Shown here piece by piece: positions 9,526 through 17,803 of a DNA stretch of 51,568 bases (its first letter is position 1; each line of letters begins with the position of its first letter). Under the pieces are notes generated by a model. The model searched no databases, was not told where the DNA came from, and was given only the letters and a program-made list of their open reading frames with translations. The position numbers and the translations under genes are program-made. The stretch comes from Roseicyclus sediminis (GTDB taxonomy: Bacteria; Pseudomonadota; Alphaproteobacteria; Rhodobacterales; Rhodobacteraceae), in assembly GCF_025515305.1 (NCBI RefSeq), contig NZ_JAOPHT010000023.1:1-51568 (forward strand). Reading direction: 5' to 3'.

Positions 9526-11058
9526 ATGCGCGACGGGGCGGAGCCGGAGGAGTCGAAGACCGTCGGGCGGGATGCCGCGGACGGTGCGGCCACGCTTTCC
9601 GATACGCTCCAGTTCTTCAGCCATGACATCCGCGCCGCCGTGTCCGACGTGGTCGGCGGCCTTCGCCTGATCGACGAGGCCCGGCTCGACGCGGACACGC
9701 GCGCTCAACTCGACCGGGTCAGGGCGGCGGGCGACACGCTTGCCGGTATGGTGGAATCTGCCCTCATGGCCGCGTCGGGCGAAATCCGCGTCATCGCGAC
9801 CGAGGAGGCCGAGGCGGTATCGTCGCTGGTGGAAACCTGGCGCAGGCGCTGGGCCGGCCGCGCCGCCGAGGGCGGCGTCGGCCTGTCGATCCAGACCGAG
9901 GGGGACCTGTCGCTGAGGGTCCGCGCCCCGCGCCTGCCGCTGGAGCGCATCGTCTGCAACCTGATCGCCAACGCGGTCTCCCACGGCGGCGGCGCTGCGA
10001 TCCGGCTGCGGGTCGCGGCCGATGCCGGGACGGGCCTCGAGGTCGAGGTGGCCGATGGCGGCCGAGGCTATCCCGAGGACATCGCCACGCGCCCGCGCGT
10101 CGCGGGTCATGGTCTAGGGCTTCGGATCGCGGCCGAACTGTCGCGCCAGATCGGCGCGTCGCTGGAGACCGGCAATGGCGGCCCGCTCGGGGGCGCCGTC
10201 GCCTGCCTGGCGCTGCCGGCCGAACGTCTTGAGCAGGGGAGGGCCGAGGACGCGGAGGCGCCCGGCATGCCCGACCTTTCGGACCTGCGCATTCTCGTGG
10301 CCGAGGACAACCTGACGAACCAGGCGATCCTGTCGCGCATGCTCGGACAGATGGGCGCACGGACGGTTTTCGCCTCCGACGGGGCCGAGGCGCTCGAGGC
10401 GCTCGCGGCCGAGGACTTCGATATCGCGCTCGTCGATATCGAGATGCCGCGTGTCTCGGGTCTCGAGGTGATGCGCGTGACCCGGGCCCGGGACGACGCC
10501 GCGGCCGCGATGCCGATCGTCGCGCTGACGGCCTATGTCCTGCGCGACAACCGCGAGGCGATCTACGCGGCGGGCGCGGACGGCATCATCGGCAAGCCCG
10601 TGGCCTCGGCCGAGGAGTTCGGCCGCGCCATCCTGCGTCACGCGGGGCGTCCAGCCGGCCTGCCCGAGCCCGAGGACGTGCTGGCCCACGGCGGACAGGA
10701 CGCGGCTTTTGGCGTGAAGATGGACGAGGAACGCCTCGACGGTCTGCTCGCCGCCGCAGGTCCCGATGGCGCGCGCGAGCTTCTCGAACGTCTCGACGAG
10801 GACCTGCGCTCGGTGCGCGACAAGCTCGAGGAAGGCGTGCGCGACAGTTCGGTGCCGCTCATCCGAGAGCAGACCCATATCCTCATCGCGGTCTCGGGGG
10901 CCGTGGGGGCGGACCGGCTCTGCCGCCTGGCCGAGGTTCTGAACATCGCGGCCAAGCGGCGGCGGATCGACGATCTGGCCGCCCTTCACGCCCCCTGCCG
11001 CCGCGACCTCGACGAGCTTATCGCGCTGATCGCCCTGCGGGTCGCCGCGCGGGGCTGA
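9526..11058 (+). CDS. Hybrid histidine kinase with receiver and atypical Hpt domain
   Basis: The 510-residue protein has no membrane segment and should be cytoplasmic. Residues about 24-85 are a dimerisation domain with His33 in FFSHDIRA. Residues about 130-232 are the ATPase domain, with Asn145 and Asn149 in the N box, DGGRG at 177-181 and GHGLGL at 194-199. Residues about 254-370 form a receiver with phospho-acceptor Asp304, Thr335 and Lys357. The C-terminal part looks like a phosphotransfer domain with His451, but the canonical Lys and Gly after the His are Ile and Ala (THILIAVSGAVGA). No sensor domain is present, so the input is unclear. It follows prpE by 77 bp. Confidence 0.85.
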   Translation: MRDGAEPEESKTVGRDAADGAATLSDTLQFFSHDIRAAVSDVVGGLRLIDEARLDADTRAQLDRVRAAGDTLAGMVESALMAASGEIRVIATEEAEAVSSLVETWRRRWAGRAAEGGVGLSIQTEGDLSLRVRAPRLPLERIVCNLIANAVSHGGGAAIRLRVAADAGTGLEVEVADGGRGYPEDIATRPRVAGHGLGLRIAAELSRQIGASLETGNGGPLGGAVACLALPAERLEQGRAEDAEAPGMPDLSDLRILVAEDNLTNQAILSRMLGQMGARTVFASDGAEALEALAAEDFDIALVDIEMPRVSGLEVMRVTRARDDAAAAMPIVALTAYVLRDNREAIYAAGADGIIGKPVASAEEFGRAILRHAGRPAGLPEPEDVLAHGGQDAAFGVKMDEERLDGLLAAAGPDGARELLERLDEDLRSVRDKLEEGVRDSSVPLIREQTHILIAVSGAVGADRLCRLAEVLNIAAKRRRIDDLAALHAPCRRDLDELIALIALRVAARG

Positions 11059-11064
11059 GCCAGG

Positions 11065-11099
11065 GGGGCGCGCATGCGCGGCGCGCGCGCGCGCGCCCC
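11065..11099. terminator. GC-repeat hairpin after the kinase gene
   Basis: GGGGCGCGC at 11065-11073 pairs with GCGCGCCCC at 11091-11099. The loop contains an alternating GC run at 11081-11096 that could also form Z-DNA. It lies 7 bp after the kinase stop codon and may end that transcript, but no T-tract follows. Confidence 0.35.
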
Positions 11100-11171
11100 G
11101 GGCCTTGCGCTTGTCCCCGGGGCGGCACAGACTGGCCCCGACCGATCGAAGCAGCCGGAGACGTCCCGCCC

Positions 11172-11585
11172 ATGTCCGACGACCTGATCGCCTCCGCCGA
11201 GAGCGTCCGGCGCATGGCCTACGCGCCCTATTCCGGCTTTGCCGTGGGCGCCGCGATCCGGGCCGCGGGCGGGCGTGTCCACGTCGGCTGCAACGTCGAG
11301 AACGTTGCCTATCCCGAGGGGACCTGCGCCGAGGCGGGCGCCATCGCGGCGATGATCGCGGCGGGTGACACCGAGATCGCCGAGGTCGCCGTGATCGCCG
11401 ACGCGCCCGCCCCCGTGCCGCCGTGCGGCGGCTGCCGCCAGAAGCTCGCGGAATTCGCCGGGCCCGAGGTCGTGGTGACGATGGCGACGGCGGACGGCAA
11501 GCGCCTCGCCTCGACGGTCGCCGAGTTGCTGCCGGGGCGGTTCGACGCGGGCTTCATGGACCGCGCCACGCCCGGAGCGTCATGA
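11172..11585 (+). CDS. cdd: Cytidine deaminase
   Basis: Cdd hydrolyses cytidine and deoxycytidine to uridine and deoxyuridine. The 137-residue protein is the short, tetrameric-type form. The zinc site is Cys53 in CAEAGA, with the catalytic Glu55, plus PCGGC near 84-88. The N-terminal PYSGFAVGAA is also typical. It is the first gene of a nucleoside salvage operon; its stop overlaps the deoA start as ATGA. The 113-bp gap upstream is the likely promoter region for all six genes. Confidence 0.95.
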   Translation: MSDDLIASAESVRRMAYAPYSGFAVGAAIRAAGGRVHVGCNVENVAYPEGTCAEAGAIAAMIAAGDTEIAEVAVIADAPAPVPPCGGCRQKLAEFAGPEVVVTMATADGKRLASTVAELLPGRFDAGFMDRATPGAS

Positions 11586-12892
11586 CCACCGCCCGCGGCA
11601 TCCTCGCGCGGCTCCGCGACGGCGACCGCCTCACCGAGGCGGAGCTTTTCTGGTTCGCCGAGGGACTGGCCAGCGGCGAAGTCACCGACAGTCAGGCCGG
11701 GGCCTTCGCCATGGCGGTCTGCACCCGGGGGCTCGGGCCCGAAGGGCGGGTGATGCTGACGACCGCGATGCGCGAGTCCGGCGACGTCCTGAAATGGGAC
11801 CTCGACGGGCCGGTGCTCGACAAGCATTCCACGGGCGGGGTGGGGGACAGTGTCTCGCTCCTGCTTGCGCCCGCGCTCGCCGCCTGCGGGGCCTACGTGC
11901 CGATGATCTCGGGCCGGGGCCTTGGTCATACCGGCGGTACACTCGACAAGCTCGAGGCGATCCCGGGCTACCGCACGCAGGTCTCGGTCGAGGACCTGCA
12001 GGAGATCGTCGCCGACATCGGCTGCGCCATCGTGGGGGCGAGTGCGGACATCGCGCCCGCCGACCGGCGGCTCTACGCTGTGCGCGACGTGACGGGGACG
12101 GTGGAGTCGATCGACCTCATCACCGCCTCGATCCTGTCGAAGAAGCTCGCCGCCGGGCTCGAGGCGCTGGTCCTCGACGTCAAGGTCGGCACCGGGGCCT
12201 TCATGGCCGCGCCCGCCGACGCGCTGGCGCTGGCCGAGGCGCTGGTGAAGACGGCGCAGGGGGCAGGATGCATGACCTCGGCGCTTGTGACCGACATGAA
12301 CCAGCCTCTTGGGCGCACTGCCGGAAATGCGGTCGAGGTGATGGAGGTGATGGAGGCGCTGACCGGTGGCGACCCGGCCTCGGACCTGATGCGCGTCACG
12401 GTGGCGCTGGGCGGCGAGGTGCTGGCGCTGGGCGGACTGGCGGCCGACGCCGCCGATGGCGAGGGGCGCATCCGCCGCGCGCTCGACAGCGGGCAGGCGG
12501 CGGAGGTTTTCGGCGAGATGGTGGCCGAGCTCGGCGGCCCGGTCGACTTCGTGGAACGCTGGCGCGACCGGCTGCCGGCGGCGAAGGTGATGGTCGACAT
12601 CCATCCCGGCGACGCGGGCACCGTCGCCGCCATCGACGCCCGCGCCCTGGGCGAGGCGGTCGTGCAACTCGGTGGCGGGCGGTTGCGGCAGGAAGATCGC
12701 GTCGATCCCGCGGTGGGCCTCTCCGACATCGCCCGGATCGGTCAGAAGGTGGACCCGAAGACACCGCTCCTGCGCATCCACGCCGCTTCGGAAGAAGCCG
12801 CGCGCGCGGTGGCCGCGGCCGTGCGAAACGCCTTCACCCTCGGTTCGGGCGAGGTCGAGGCACCGCCTCTCATCCACGAGAGGATCGGCTGA
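11582..12892 (+). CDS. deoA: Thymidine phosphorylase
   Basis: DeoA cleaves thymidine and deoxyuridine with phosphate to the base and 2-deoxyribose-1-phosphate. The 436-residue protein has the family signature region with KHSTGGVGDSVSLLLAP, which binds phosphate and base, and SGRGLGHTGGTLDKLEAI. The ATG at 11582 overlaps the cdd stop by four bases, indicating translational coupling. Its stop shares one base with the deoB start. It takes the deoxyuridine made by Cdd and passes sugar phosphate to DeoB. Confidence 0.96.
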   Translation: MTTARGILARLRDGDRLTEAELFWFAEGLASGEVTDSQAGAFAMAVCTRGLGPEGRVMLTTAMRESGDVLKWDLDGPVLDKHSTGGVGDSVSLLLAPALAACGAYVPMISGRGLGHTGGTLDKLEAIPGYRTQVSVEDLQEIVADIGCAIVGASADIAPADRRLYAVRDVTGTVESIDLITASILSKKLAAGLEALVLDVKVGTGAFMAAPADALALAEALVKTAQGAGCMTSALVTDMNQPLGRTAGNAVEVMEVMEALTGGDPASDLMRVTVALGGEVLALGGLAADAADGEGRIRRALDSGQAAEVFGEMVAELGGPVDFVERWRDRLPAAKVMVDIHPGDAGTVAAIDARALGEAVVQLGGGRLRQEDRVDPAVGLSDIARIGQKVDPKTPLLRIHAASEEAARAVAAAVRNAFTLGSGEVEAPPLIHERIG

Positions 12893-14100
12893 TGCCGCGC
12901 GCCTTCCTCGTGGTCATGGACAGCGTCGGCTGTGGTGGCGCGCCCGATGCCGACCGCTTCTTCAACGGCGACTTGCCGGACACCGGCGCGAACACGCTCG
13001 GCCACATCGCCGCCGCCTGTGCGGCCGGAGAGGCGGAGGAGGGGCGCAGCGGGCCGCTCAGGATGCCGCATCTCGACGCGCTTGGCCTCGGCGCCGCCGT
13101 GCGGCTGGCGTCGGGCGCGCGGGGCGAGGGGCTCGATGCCGACCCCGTGGGCCTCTGGGGCGCGGCGCAGGAGGTCTCCGTCGGCAAGGACACGCCTTCG
13201 GGCCACTGGGAACTCGCCGGCCTTCCGGTCCCGTGGGAGTGGAGCTACTTCCCCAAGACCGACCCCGCCTTTCCCGACGATATCGTGGCGGAGGTGATGC
13301 GGCTTGCCGGAACCGACGGCATCCTCGGCAATTGCCACGCCAGCGGCACCGAGATCATCGCGCGGCTGGGCGAGGAGCATCAGCGCACCGGCTGGCCCAT
13401 CTGCTACACGTCCATCGACAGCGTCTTCCAGATCGCCGCCCATGAAGAGAGCTTCGGCCTCGACCGTCTGCTCGCGCTTTGCGAGGGGCTCGCCCCCATG
13501 CTGCACGCCCGCCGCGTGGGCCGGGTCATCGCGCGGCCCTTCGTCGGCACGCCCGGCCACTACACCCGCACGGTGAACCGCCGCGACTACGCGATCACCC
13601 CGCCTGAGCCCACGCTCCTCGACTGGGTGCAGGCGGCGGGCCGCCGGACCTACGGGATCGGCAAGATCCGCGACATCTTCGCGGGGCAGGGGGTGGGGGC
13701 CTACGTCAAGGGCGCCGACGCCGATCTCATGGACCACCTCGCCGCCCACGTGGAGAACGCCGAGGACGGGAGCCTGACCTTCGCCAACTTCGTCGAGTTC
13801 GACAGCCTTTACGGGCACCGCCGCAACGTCTCGGGCTATGCGCGGCACCTCGAATGGTTCGACACGGAAATCGGCCCGATCCTCGCCGCGCTCCGCCCCG
13901 ACGACCTGATGATCTTCACCGCCGACCATGGCAACGATCCAACCTGGCCCAGCACCGACCACACCCGCGAACGGGTGCCGGTCATTGCAAAGGGGCCCTA
14001 TTCCGGGCAGATCGGCATTTGCGGCTTCGCGGATGTCGCGGCTTCGGTCGCAGCGCATCTGGATATCCCCAACGCGGGGCCGGGACAGTCGTTCCTGTGA
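12892..14100 (+). CDS. deoB: Phosphopentomutase
   Basis: DeoB converts (deoxy)ribose-1-phosphate to the 5-phosphate, which can enter central metabolism. The 402-residue protein belongs to the alkaline-phosphatase-like metalloenzymes. N-terminal MDSVGCGGAPDA holds the first metal ligand, DTGANTLGH the region expected to hold the phospho-acceptor Thr, and FTADHGNDP near 339-347 the second metal site. GKDTPSGHWE is also diagnostic. The ATG at 12892 uses the last base of the deoA stop. No deoC is nearby. Confidence 0.96.
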   Translation: MPRAFLVVMDSVGCGGAPDADRFFNGDLPDTGANTLGHIAAACAAGEAEEGRSGPLRMPHLDALGLGAAVRLASGARGEGLDADPVGLWGAAQEVSVGKDTPSGHWELAGLPVPWEWSYFPKTDPAFPDDIVAEVMRLAGTDGILGNCHASGTEIIARLGEEHQRTGWPICYTSIDSVFQIAAHEESFGLDRLLALCEGLAPMLHARRVGRVIARPFVGTPGHYTRTVNRRDYAITPPEPTLLDWVQAAGRRTYGIGKIRDIFAGQGVGAYVKGADADLMDHLAAHVENAEDGSLTFANFVEFDSLYGHRRNVSGYARHLEWFDTEIGPILAALRPDDLMIFTADHGNDPTWPSTDHTRERVPVIAKGPYSGQIGICGFADVAASVAAHLDIPNAGPGQSFL

Positions 14101-14116
14101 AGCCAACGGGGGAGCC

Positions 14117-14275
14117 ATGACATCCGAGTCGATCTATTTCGCCATGACCTTCGTCGTCGTGGCGCTCGCCGTGCGCTACGTCGGGCCCTTCATCGGGCGA
14201 CCGCGCACGCCGTGGAGGGGCGCGCTGGCCTTTGCCTTCCTGGTCGCCTTCGTCGGCTGGGTCATCGGAGCGTGA
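14117..14275 (+). CDS. 52-residue membrane protein inside the nucleoside operon
   Basis: The protein has two hydrophobic segments, at about 5-25 and 35-51, joined by a basic loop (GRPRTPWRG), so a small hairpin in the inner membrane is likely. The ATG at 14117 has GGGGGAG directly upstream. It lies 16 bp after deoB and 13 bp before add, so it is almost certainly co-transcribed with them. A role with nucleoside uptake or with a salvage enzyme is possible, but the sequence itself does not show one. Confidence 0.7.
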   Translation: MTSESIYFAMTFVVVALAVRYVGPFIGRPRTPWRGALAFAFLVAFVGWVIGA

Positions 14276-14288
14276 GACGGAGAAACGG

Positions 14289-15275
14289 ATGAGAGACCTG
14301 CCCAAGATCGAGCTTCACCTGCATCACGAGGGTGCCGCGCCGCCGTCCTTCATCCGGGGGCTGGCGAAGGAGAAGGGCGTCGACCTGTCGGGCATCTTCA
14401 CGGAGGATGGCGGATACGCCTACCGGGACTTCTGGCATTTCCTCAGCGTCTACGAGGCGGCGACCAGTGTCCTGCAAAGCCCCGAGGATTATGCCCGCCT
14501 GACCCGCGCCGTTCTGGAGGAGAGCGCGGCGAACGGCGTGGTCTATTCCGAGACCTTCCTCTCCCCCGATTTCTGTGGCGGCGGTGACATTGCGGCCTGG
14601 CGCGAATACCTCGCTGCCATCCGCGAAGCCGCCGACGAGGCCGAGCGCGACCTCGGCATCACGCTTCGCGGCATCGTCACCTGCATCCGCCATTTCGGCC
14701 CCGAGCGCGCGCGGCCCATCGCCGAGTGCGCGGCCGACACCGCGGGAGACTGGCTCGTGGGTTTCGGCATGGCGGGCGACGAGCTGAAGGGGAAGCCGTC
14801 CGACTTCCTATGGGCCTTCCAATGCGCGCGGGAGGCGGGGCTGCGCATCACCGTCCATGCGGGCGAGTGGGGCGGGGCAGCCTCGGTCCGCGACGCGCTC
14901 GACGCGCTCCACCCCGAGCGGATCGGCCATGGCGTGCAGGCCATCGAGGACCTCGCGCTTGTCGACCGTCTGGCCGAGGACGGGATCGTGCTGGAGTGCT
15001 GCCCGGGCTCCAACGTGACGCTCGGCGTCTTCGAGAGCTGGCGCGCGCACCCGATCGAGACGCTGCGCGAGAGGGGCGTGAAGGTCACCGTCTCCACCGA
15101 CGACCCGCCGTTCTTCGGGATCAGCATGACCTCGGATTACGAGAATCTCGCGCGCACCTTCGGCTGGGACGAGGAGGTCTTCGCCGAGGTCAACCGCACC
15201 GCTCTCGACGCCGCGTTCTGCGATGCGGCCACGAAAGAGAAGATCGCCAAGAAACTGGGGGACAGCGCCACATGA
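14289..15275 (+). CDS. add: Adenosine deaminase
   Basis: Add hydrolyses adenosine and deoxyadenosine to inosine forms. The 328-residue protein has the amidohydrolase zinc site: HLHHEG near 10-15 (the His pair), VHAGEWGG near 192-199 with the catalytic Glu, and STDDPPFFG near 274-282 with the metal-binding Asp. The common HLHLDG box reads HLHHEG here, a modest departure. Adenine deaminase is related but less likely given the operon. The ATG at 14289 has an ACGGAG site; its stop overlaps upp as ATGA. Confidence 0.88.
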   Translation: MRDLPKIELHLHHEGAAPPSFIRGLAKEKGVDLSGIFTEDGGYAYRDFWHFLSVYEAATSVLQSPEDYARLTRAVLEESAANGVVYSETFLSPDFCGGGDIAAWREYLAAIREAADEAERDLGITLRGIVTCIRHFGPERARPIAECAADTAGDWLVGFGMAGDELKGKPSDFLWAFQCAREAGLRITVHAGEWGGAASVRDALDALHPERIGHGVQAIEDLALVDRLAEDGIVLECCPGSNVTLGVFESWRAHPIETLRERGVKVTVSTDDPPFFGISMTSDYENLARTFGWDEEVFAEVNRTALDAAFCDAATKEKIAKKLGDSAT

Positions 15276-15904
15276 CCGAGCACCTGACCATCGTCGACCA
15301 CCCGCTGGTGCAGCACAAGCTGACGCTGATGCGGGACAAGACCACCTCGACGAAATCCTTCCGGCAGCTCCTGAACGAGATCAGCCATCTCCTGGCCTAC
15401 GAGGTCACGCGCAACCTGCCGATGACCACGGTCGAGGTCGAGACGCCGCTGGAGAAGATGCAGGCGCCGATCATCGCGGGCAAGAAACTGGCGCTGGTGT
15501 CGATCCTGCGCGCGGGCAACGGCCTGCTCGACGGGATCCTCGACCTCATCCCGAACGCGCGGGTCGGCTTTGTCGGCCTTTACCGCGATCCCGAGACGCT
15601 GCGGCCGGTGCAGTACTACTTCAAGGTGCCCTCCGAACTGGAGGACCGGCTGACCATCGTCGTCGACCCGATGCTCGCCACCGGCAATTCCTCGGTCGCG
15701 GCCATCGATCTCCTGAAGAACGCGGGCGCCACCAACATCCGGTTCCTGTGCCTGCTCGCCGCCCCCGAAGGCGTTGCCCGGATGAAGGAGGCGCATCCCG
15801 ACGTGCCCATCGTGACCGCGGCGCTCGACAGCCACCTCAACGATCACGGCTACATCGTGCCGGGGCTCGGCGATGCGGGCGACCGGATGTACGGGACGAA
15901 ATAG
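15272..15904 (+). CDS. upp: Uracil phosphoribosyltransferase
   Basis: Upp makes UMP from uracil and PRPP, recovering the base released by DeoA. The 210-residue protein has the usual length. The PRPP loop is [12 protein letters not shown] near 129-140, [12 protein letters not shown] near 76-87 is the other phosphate-binding region, and the C-terminal [13 protein letters not shown] is the uracil-binding flap. It overlaps add by four bases and is the last gene of the operon. Confidence 0.97.
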   Translation: MTEHLTIVDHPLVQHKLTLMRDKTTSTKSFRQLLNEISHLLAYEVTRNLPMTTVEVETPLEKMQAPIIAGKKLALVSILRAGNGLLDGILDLIPNARVGFVGLYRDPETLRPVQYYFKVPSELEDRLTIVVDPMLATGNSSVAAIDLLKNAGATNIRFLCLLAAPEGVARMKEAHPDVPIVTAALDSHLNDHGYIVPGLGDAGDRMYGTK

Positions 15905-15968
15905 CGGCACCTTTACTTGGTTGCTGCCATGGGCCAGTCTCGGCTCAGGCAACCTTTGGGGGGTTCGC

Positions 15969-16673
15969 ATGCTCACTACCGGATACGTCCGTTCGACGGT
16001 CGCCGTTCTCTGTCTCGCCTTGGCATGGGCGGGGCCGGGTCAGGCGCAGCTTGCCGTCCCCGCCGAAACGCCACCGGCGAGCTATACCGCCACGGAATAC
16101 GTCGACAGCGCCGGCTGCGTCTTCGTGCGCGTCGGGGTTGGCGATCGCGTGGAATGGGTCCCCCGCGTCGGCGCCGACCGCCAGCAGGTCTGCGGCGCCA
16201 GCCCGACCACCGCCGCGGCGCCCGTGCCCGCCCCGGTGCCTGTCGCGGCCCCCGCGCCGCGCCGCCCGGTCCGCGCCGCCGTTGTCCATGCCGCACCCGC
16301 GCCGGCCCCCGTCCGGCCGGTGGTGCAGGTCATCATTCCGCCGACGCTCATGCTGTCTGACGGCACATCGCGTGTGCTCTGCCCCGGATCGACTGGCATG
16401 GGCGCGCGTTATCTCGCCGACCCGGACGCCCGTTGCGTGCCGCGCCCGATCGCGCCAGTTGGCCCCGCCGGTGTCGGCCCGACACCCGAGCCGGGGCCGG
16501 GCGTCGTCGAGCGCATCGTGGTGCCGCGATACGCGCCGCCGCCGGGATACCGCGCGGCCTTCGACGACGGACGTCTCAACCCCTATCGCGGCATCAGGAC
16601 CGTCGAGGGCGAAGGGCAGATGCGGCTTGTCTGGACCAATACCGTCCCGCGGCGGCTGGTCGCGTCGGATTAG
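15969..16673 (+). CDS. Exported Ala/Pro-rich envelope protein
   Basis: The 234-residue protein has a signal peptide (about 1-27, cleavage after GQA). A short domain at about 41-75 holds two Cys ([13 protein letters not shown] and QQVCGA), then comes an Ala/Pro-rich linker at 78-115 and a C-terminal block ending in [16 protein letters not shown]. The N-terminal two-Cys block resembles one seen before SPOR domains in roseobacter proteins, but no clear SPOR domain is present. The ATG at 15969 follows a TTGGGGGG stretch. It is tail-to-tail with the next gene, 15 bp apart. A periplasmic or cell-wall role is inferred. Confidence 0.75.
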   Translation: MLTTGYVRSTVAVLCLALAWAGPGQAQLAVPAETPPASYTATEYVDSAGCVFVRVGVGDRVEWVPRVGADRQQVCGASPTTAAAPVPAPVPVAAPAPRRPVRAAVVHAAPAPAPVRPVVQVIIPPTLMLSDGTSRVLCPGSTGMGARYLADPDARCVPRPIAPVGPAGVGPTPEPGPGVVERIVVPRYAPPPGYRAAFDDGRLNPYRGIRTVEGEGQMRLVWTNTVPRRLVASD

Positions 16674-16688
16674 GCGCCTTCCTGGCCG

Positions 16689-17708
16689 TCAGCCGGTCAC
16701 GCAGACATTCTGCAGGCTCAGCCAGTCCTCGTCGCTCATCAGGGCGCTGCGCAGGCGTCCGCGCATCGGGTCGGCCTCGATCAGGGCCAGCACGCTTTCG
16801 CCCGAGACGTCGCGCGCATAGGCGTAGGGCTGGGTCGAAAGCTCCGCCTCGGCAAAGCGCGCGACCAGCACGTCGTCGGGCACCGGCCCCGCCTCGCGAC
16901 TCAGAAGCCGGACGGCATGGTCATGCAGCACCGCCGGCGGCAAGTCGCCCGTGGTCAGAAGCTTGAACGTCGCGAAGAGGCCCGCATCCTCCAGCAATGT
17001 CAGCATCGGGTCCGTCAGGTCGCTCCGCGCATCCTCGGCCAGAAGGTAGCCGGCCAGCACCTCGGGCGTCTCGTGATCCTCGGCCAGCGCGGCCGAGGCG
17101 ACGATGAGACCGCCGGGCAGGCTGATCGTGTCAGGGATCGCGGCGGGGATCAGGACCACGCGCGGCGCGGGCGGCCCCAGGGTGCGGGTCGAGAGCCGCG
17201 CCAGCGCCACGCGCGACCGCGGTCCGTCGCAGGGCTGTCCCGCCAGTCGCCCGATCTCGGACAGGAGCGCGTCGCCGATCTCGACCCGCTTTGCCTCGGG
17301 CAGGAGCGACACCGTCTGACGGGTAAGCGCGCCCGGCAGCCAGAACACGGCCCCCGCCAGGAGCGCGAGGCCAGCGCCCGCGCCCAGGAACCAGCGCAGG
17401 CGTCCGGGATGCGGGCGCGTCTTCTCGATGGCCGTCCGGACCTTCTCGATCGCCTCGATCATGTCTGGGTCGTCGATCTCCAGCCGCTCATCGGCATCGG
17501 CGCCGGGGGCGTAGAGCGCGGGACTGCGTCCGGGGTTCAACCGCTCGACGGCAGGCAGCGACCAGTGGGTGAGGGCGGTCTCGGTGGGGGTCGACACGAC
17601 AAGCGTTGCGTCGCCCAGCGAAACGACGACCTCGCGCCGCTGCGCCTCGGGGCCCTCCCGCCAGAGCCCGAGCGACTCGAGCCTGCGGTATTGCTCCAGC
17701 ACCGTCAT
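16689..17708 (-). CDS. Membrane protein with degenerate M48-peptidase-like domain
   Basis: The 339-residue protein has a cytoplasmic beta-rich N-terminal part (about 1-100), one membrane helix at 106-125, and a C-terminal domain that follows the M48 layout. Helix-rich sequence with Cys160 leads into ISLPGGLIVASAAL (195-208), matching the strand and turn before the M48 active site. The position expected to read HExxH instead reads LAGYLLAEDARSD (218-230), without the zinc ligands. It should therefore be catalytically dead if the comparison holds. The ATG at 17708 is weakly supported by GGGCAG. Confidence 0.7.
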   Translation of the reverse strand: MTVLEQYRRLESLGLWREGPEAQRREVVVSLGDATLVVSTPTETALTHWSLPAVERLNPGRSPALYAPGADADERLEIDDPDMIEAIEKVRTAIEKTRPHPGRLRWFLGAGAGLALLAGAVFWLPGALTRQTVSLLPEAKRVEIGDALLSEIGRLAGQPCDGPRSRVALARLSTRTLGPPAPRVVLIPAAIPDTISLPGGLIVASAALAEDHETPEVLAGYLLAEDARSDLTDPMLTLLEDAGLFATFKLLTTGDLPPAVLHDHAVRLLSREAGPVPDDVLVARFAEAELSTQPYAYARDVSGESVLALIEADPMRGRLRSALMSDEDWLSLQNVCVTG

Positions 17709-17803
17709 CTGCCCGCGGTGACCCTGCCCGTTGATGGTTGCGTTATTGTTTGGCCGGGAGGTTAGCGCAGGGCGGCCGTCACCTCAACGAAGATGACGCG
17801 CCT

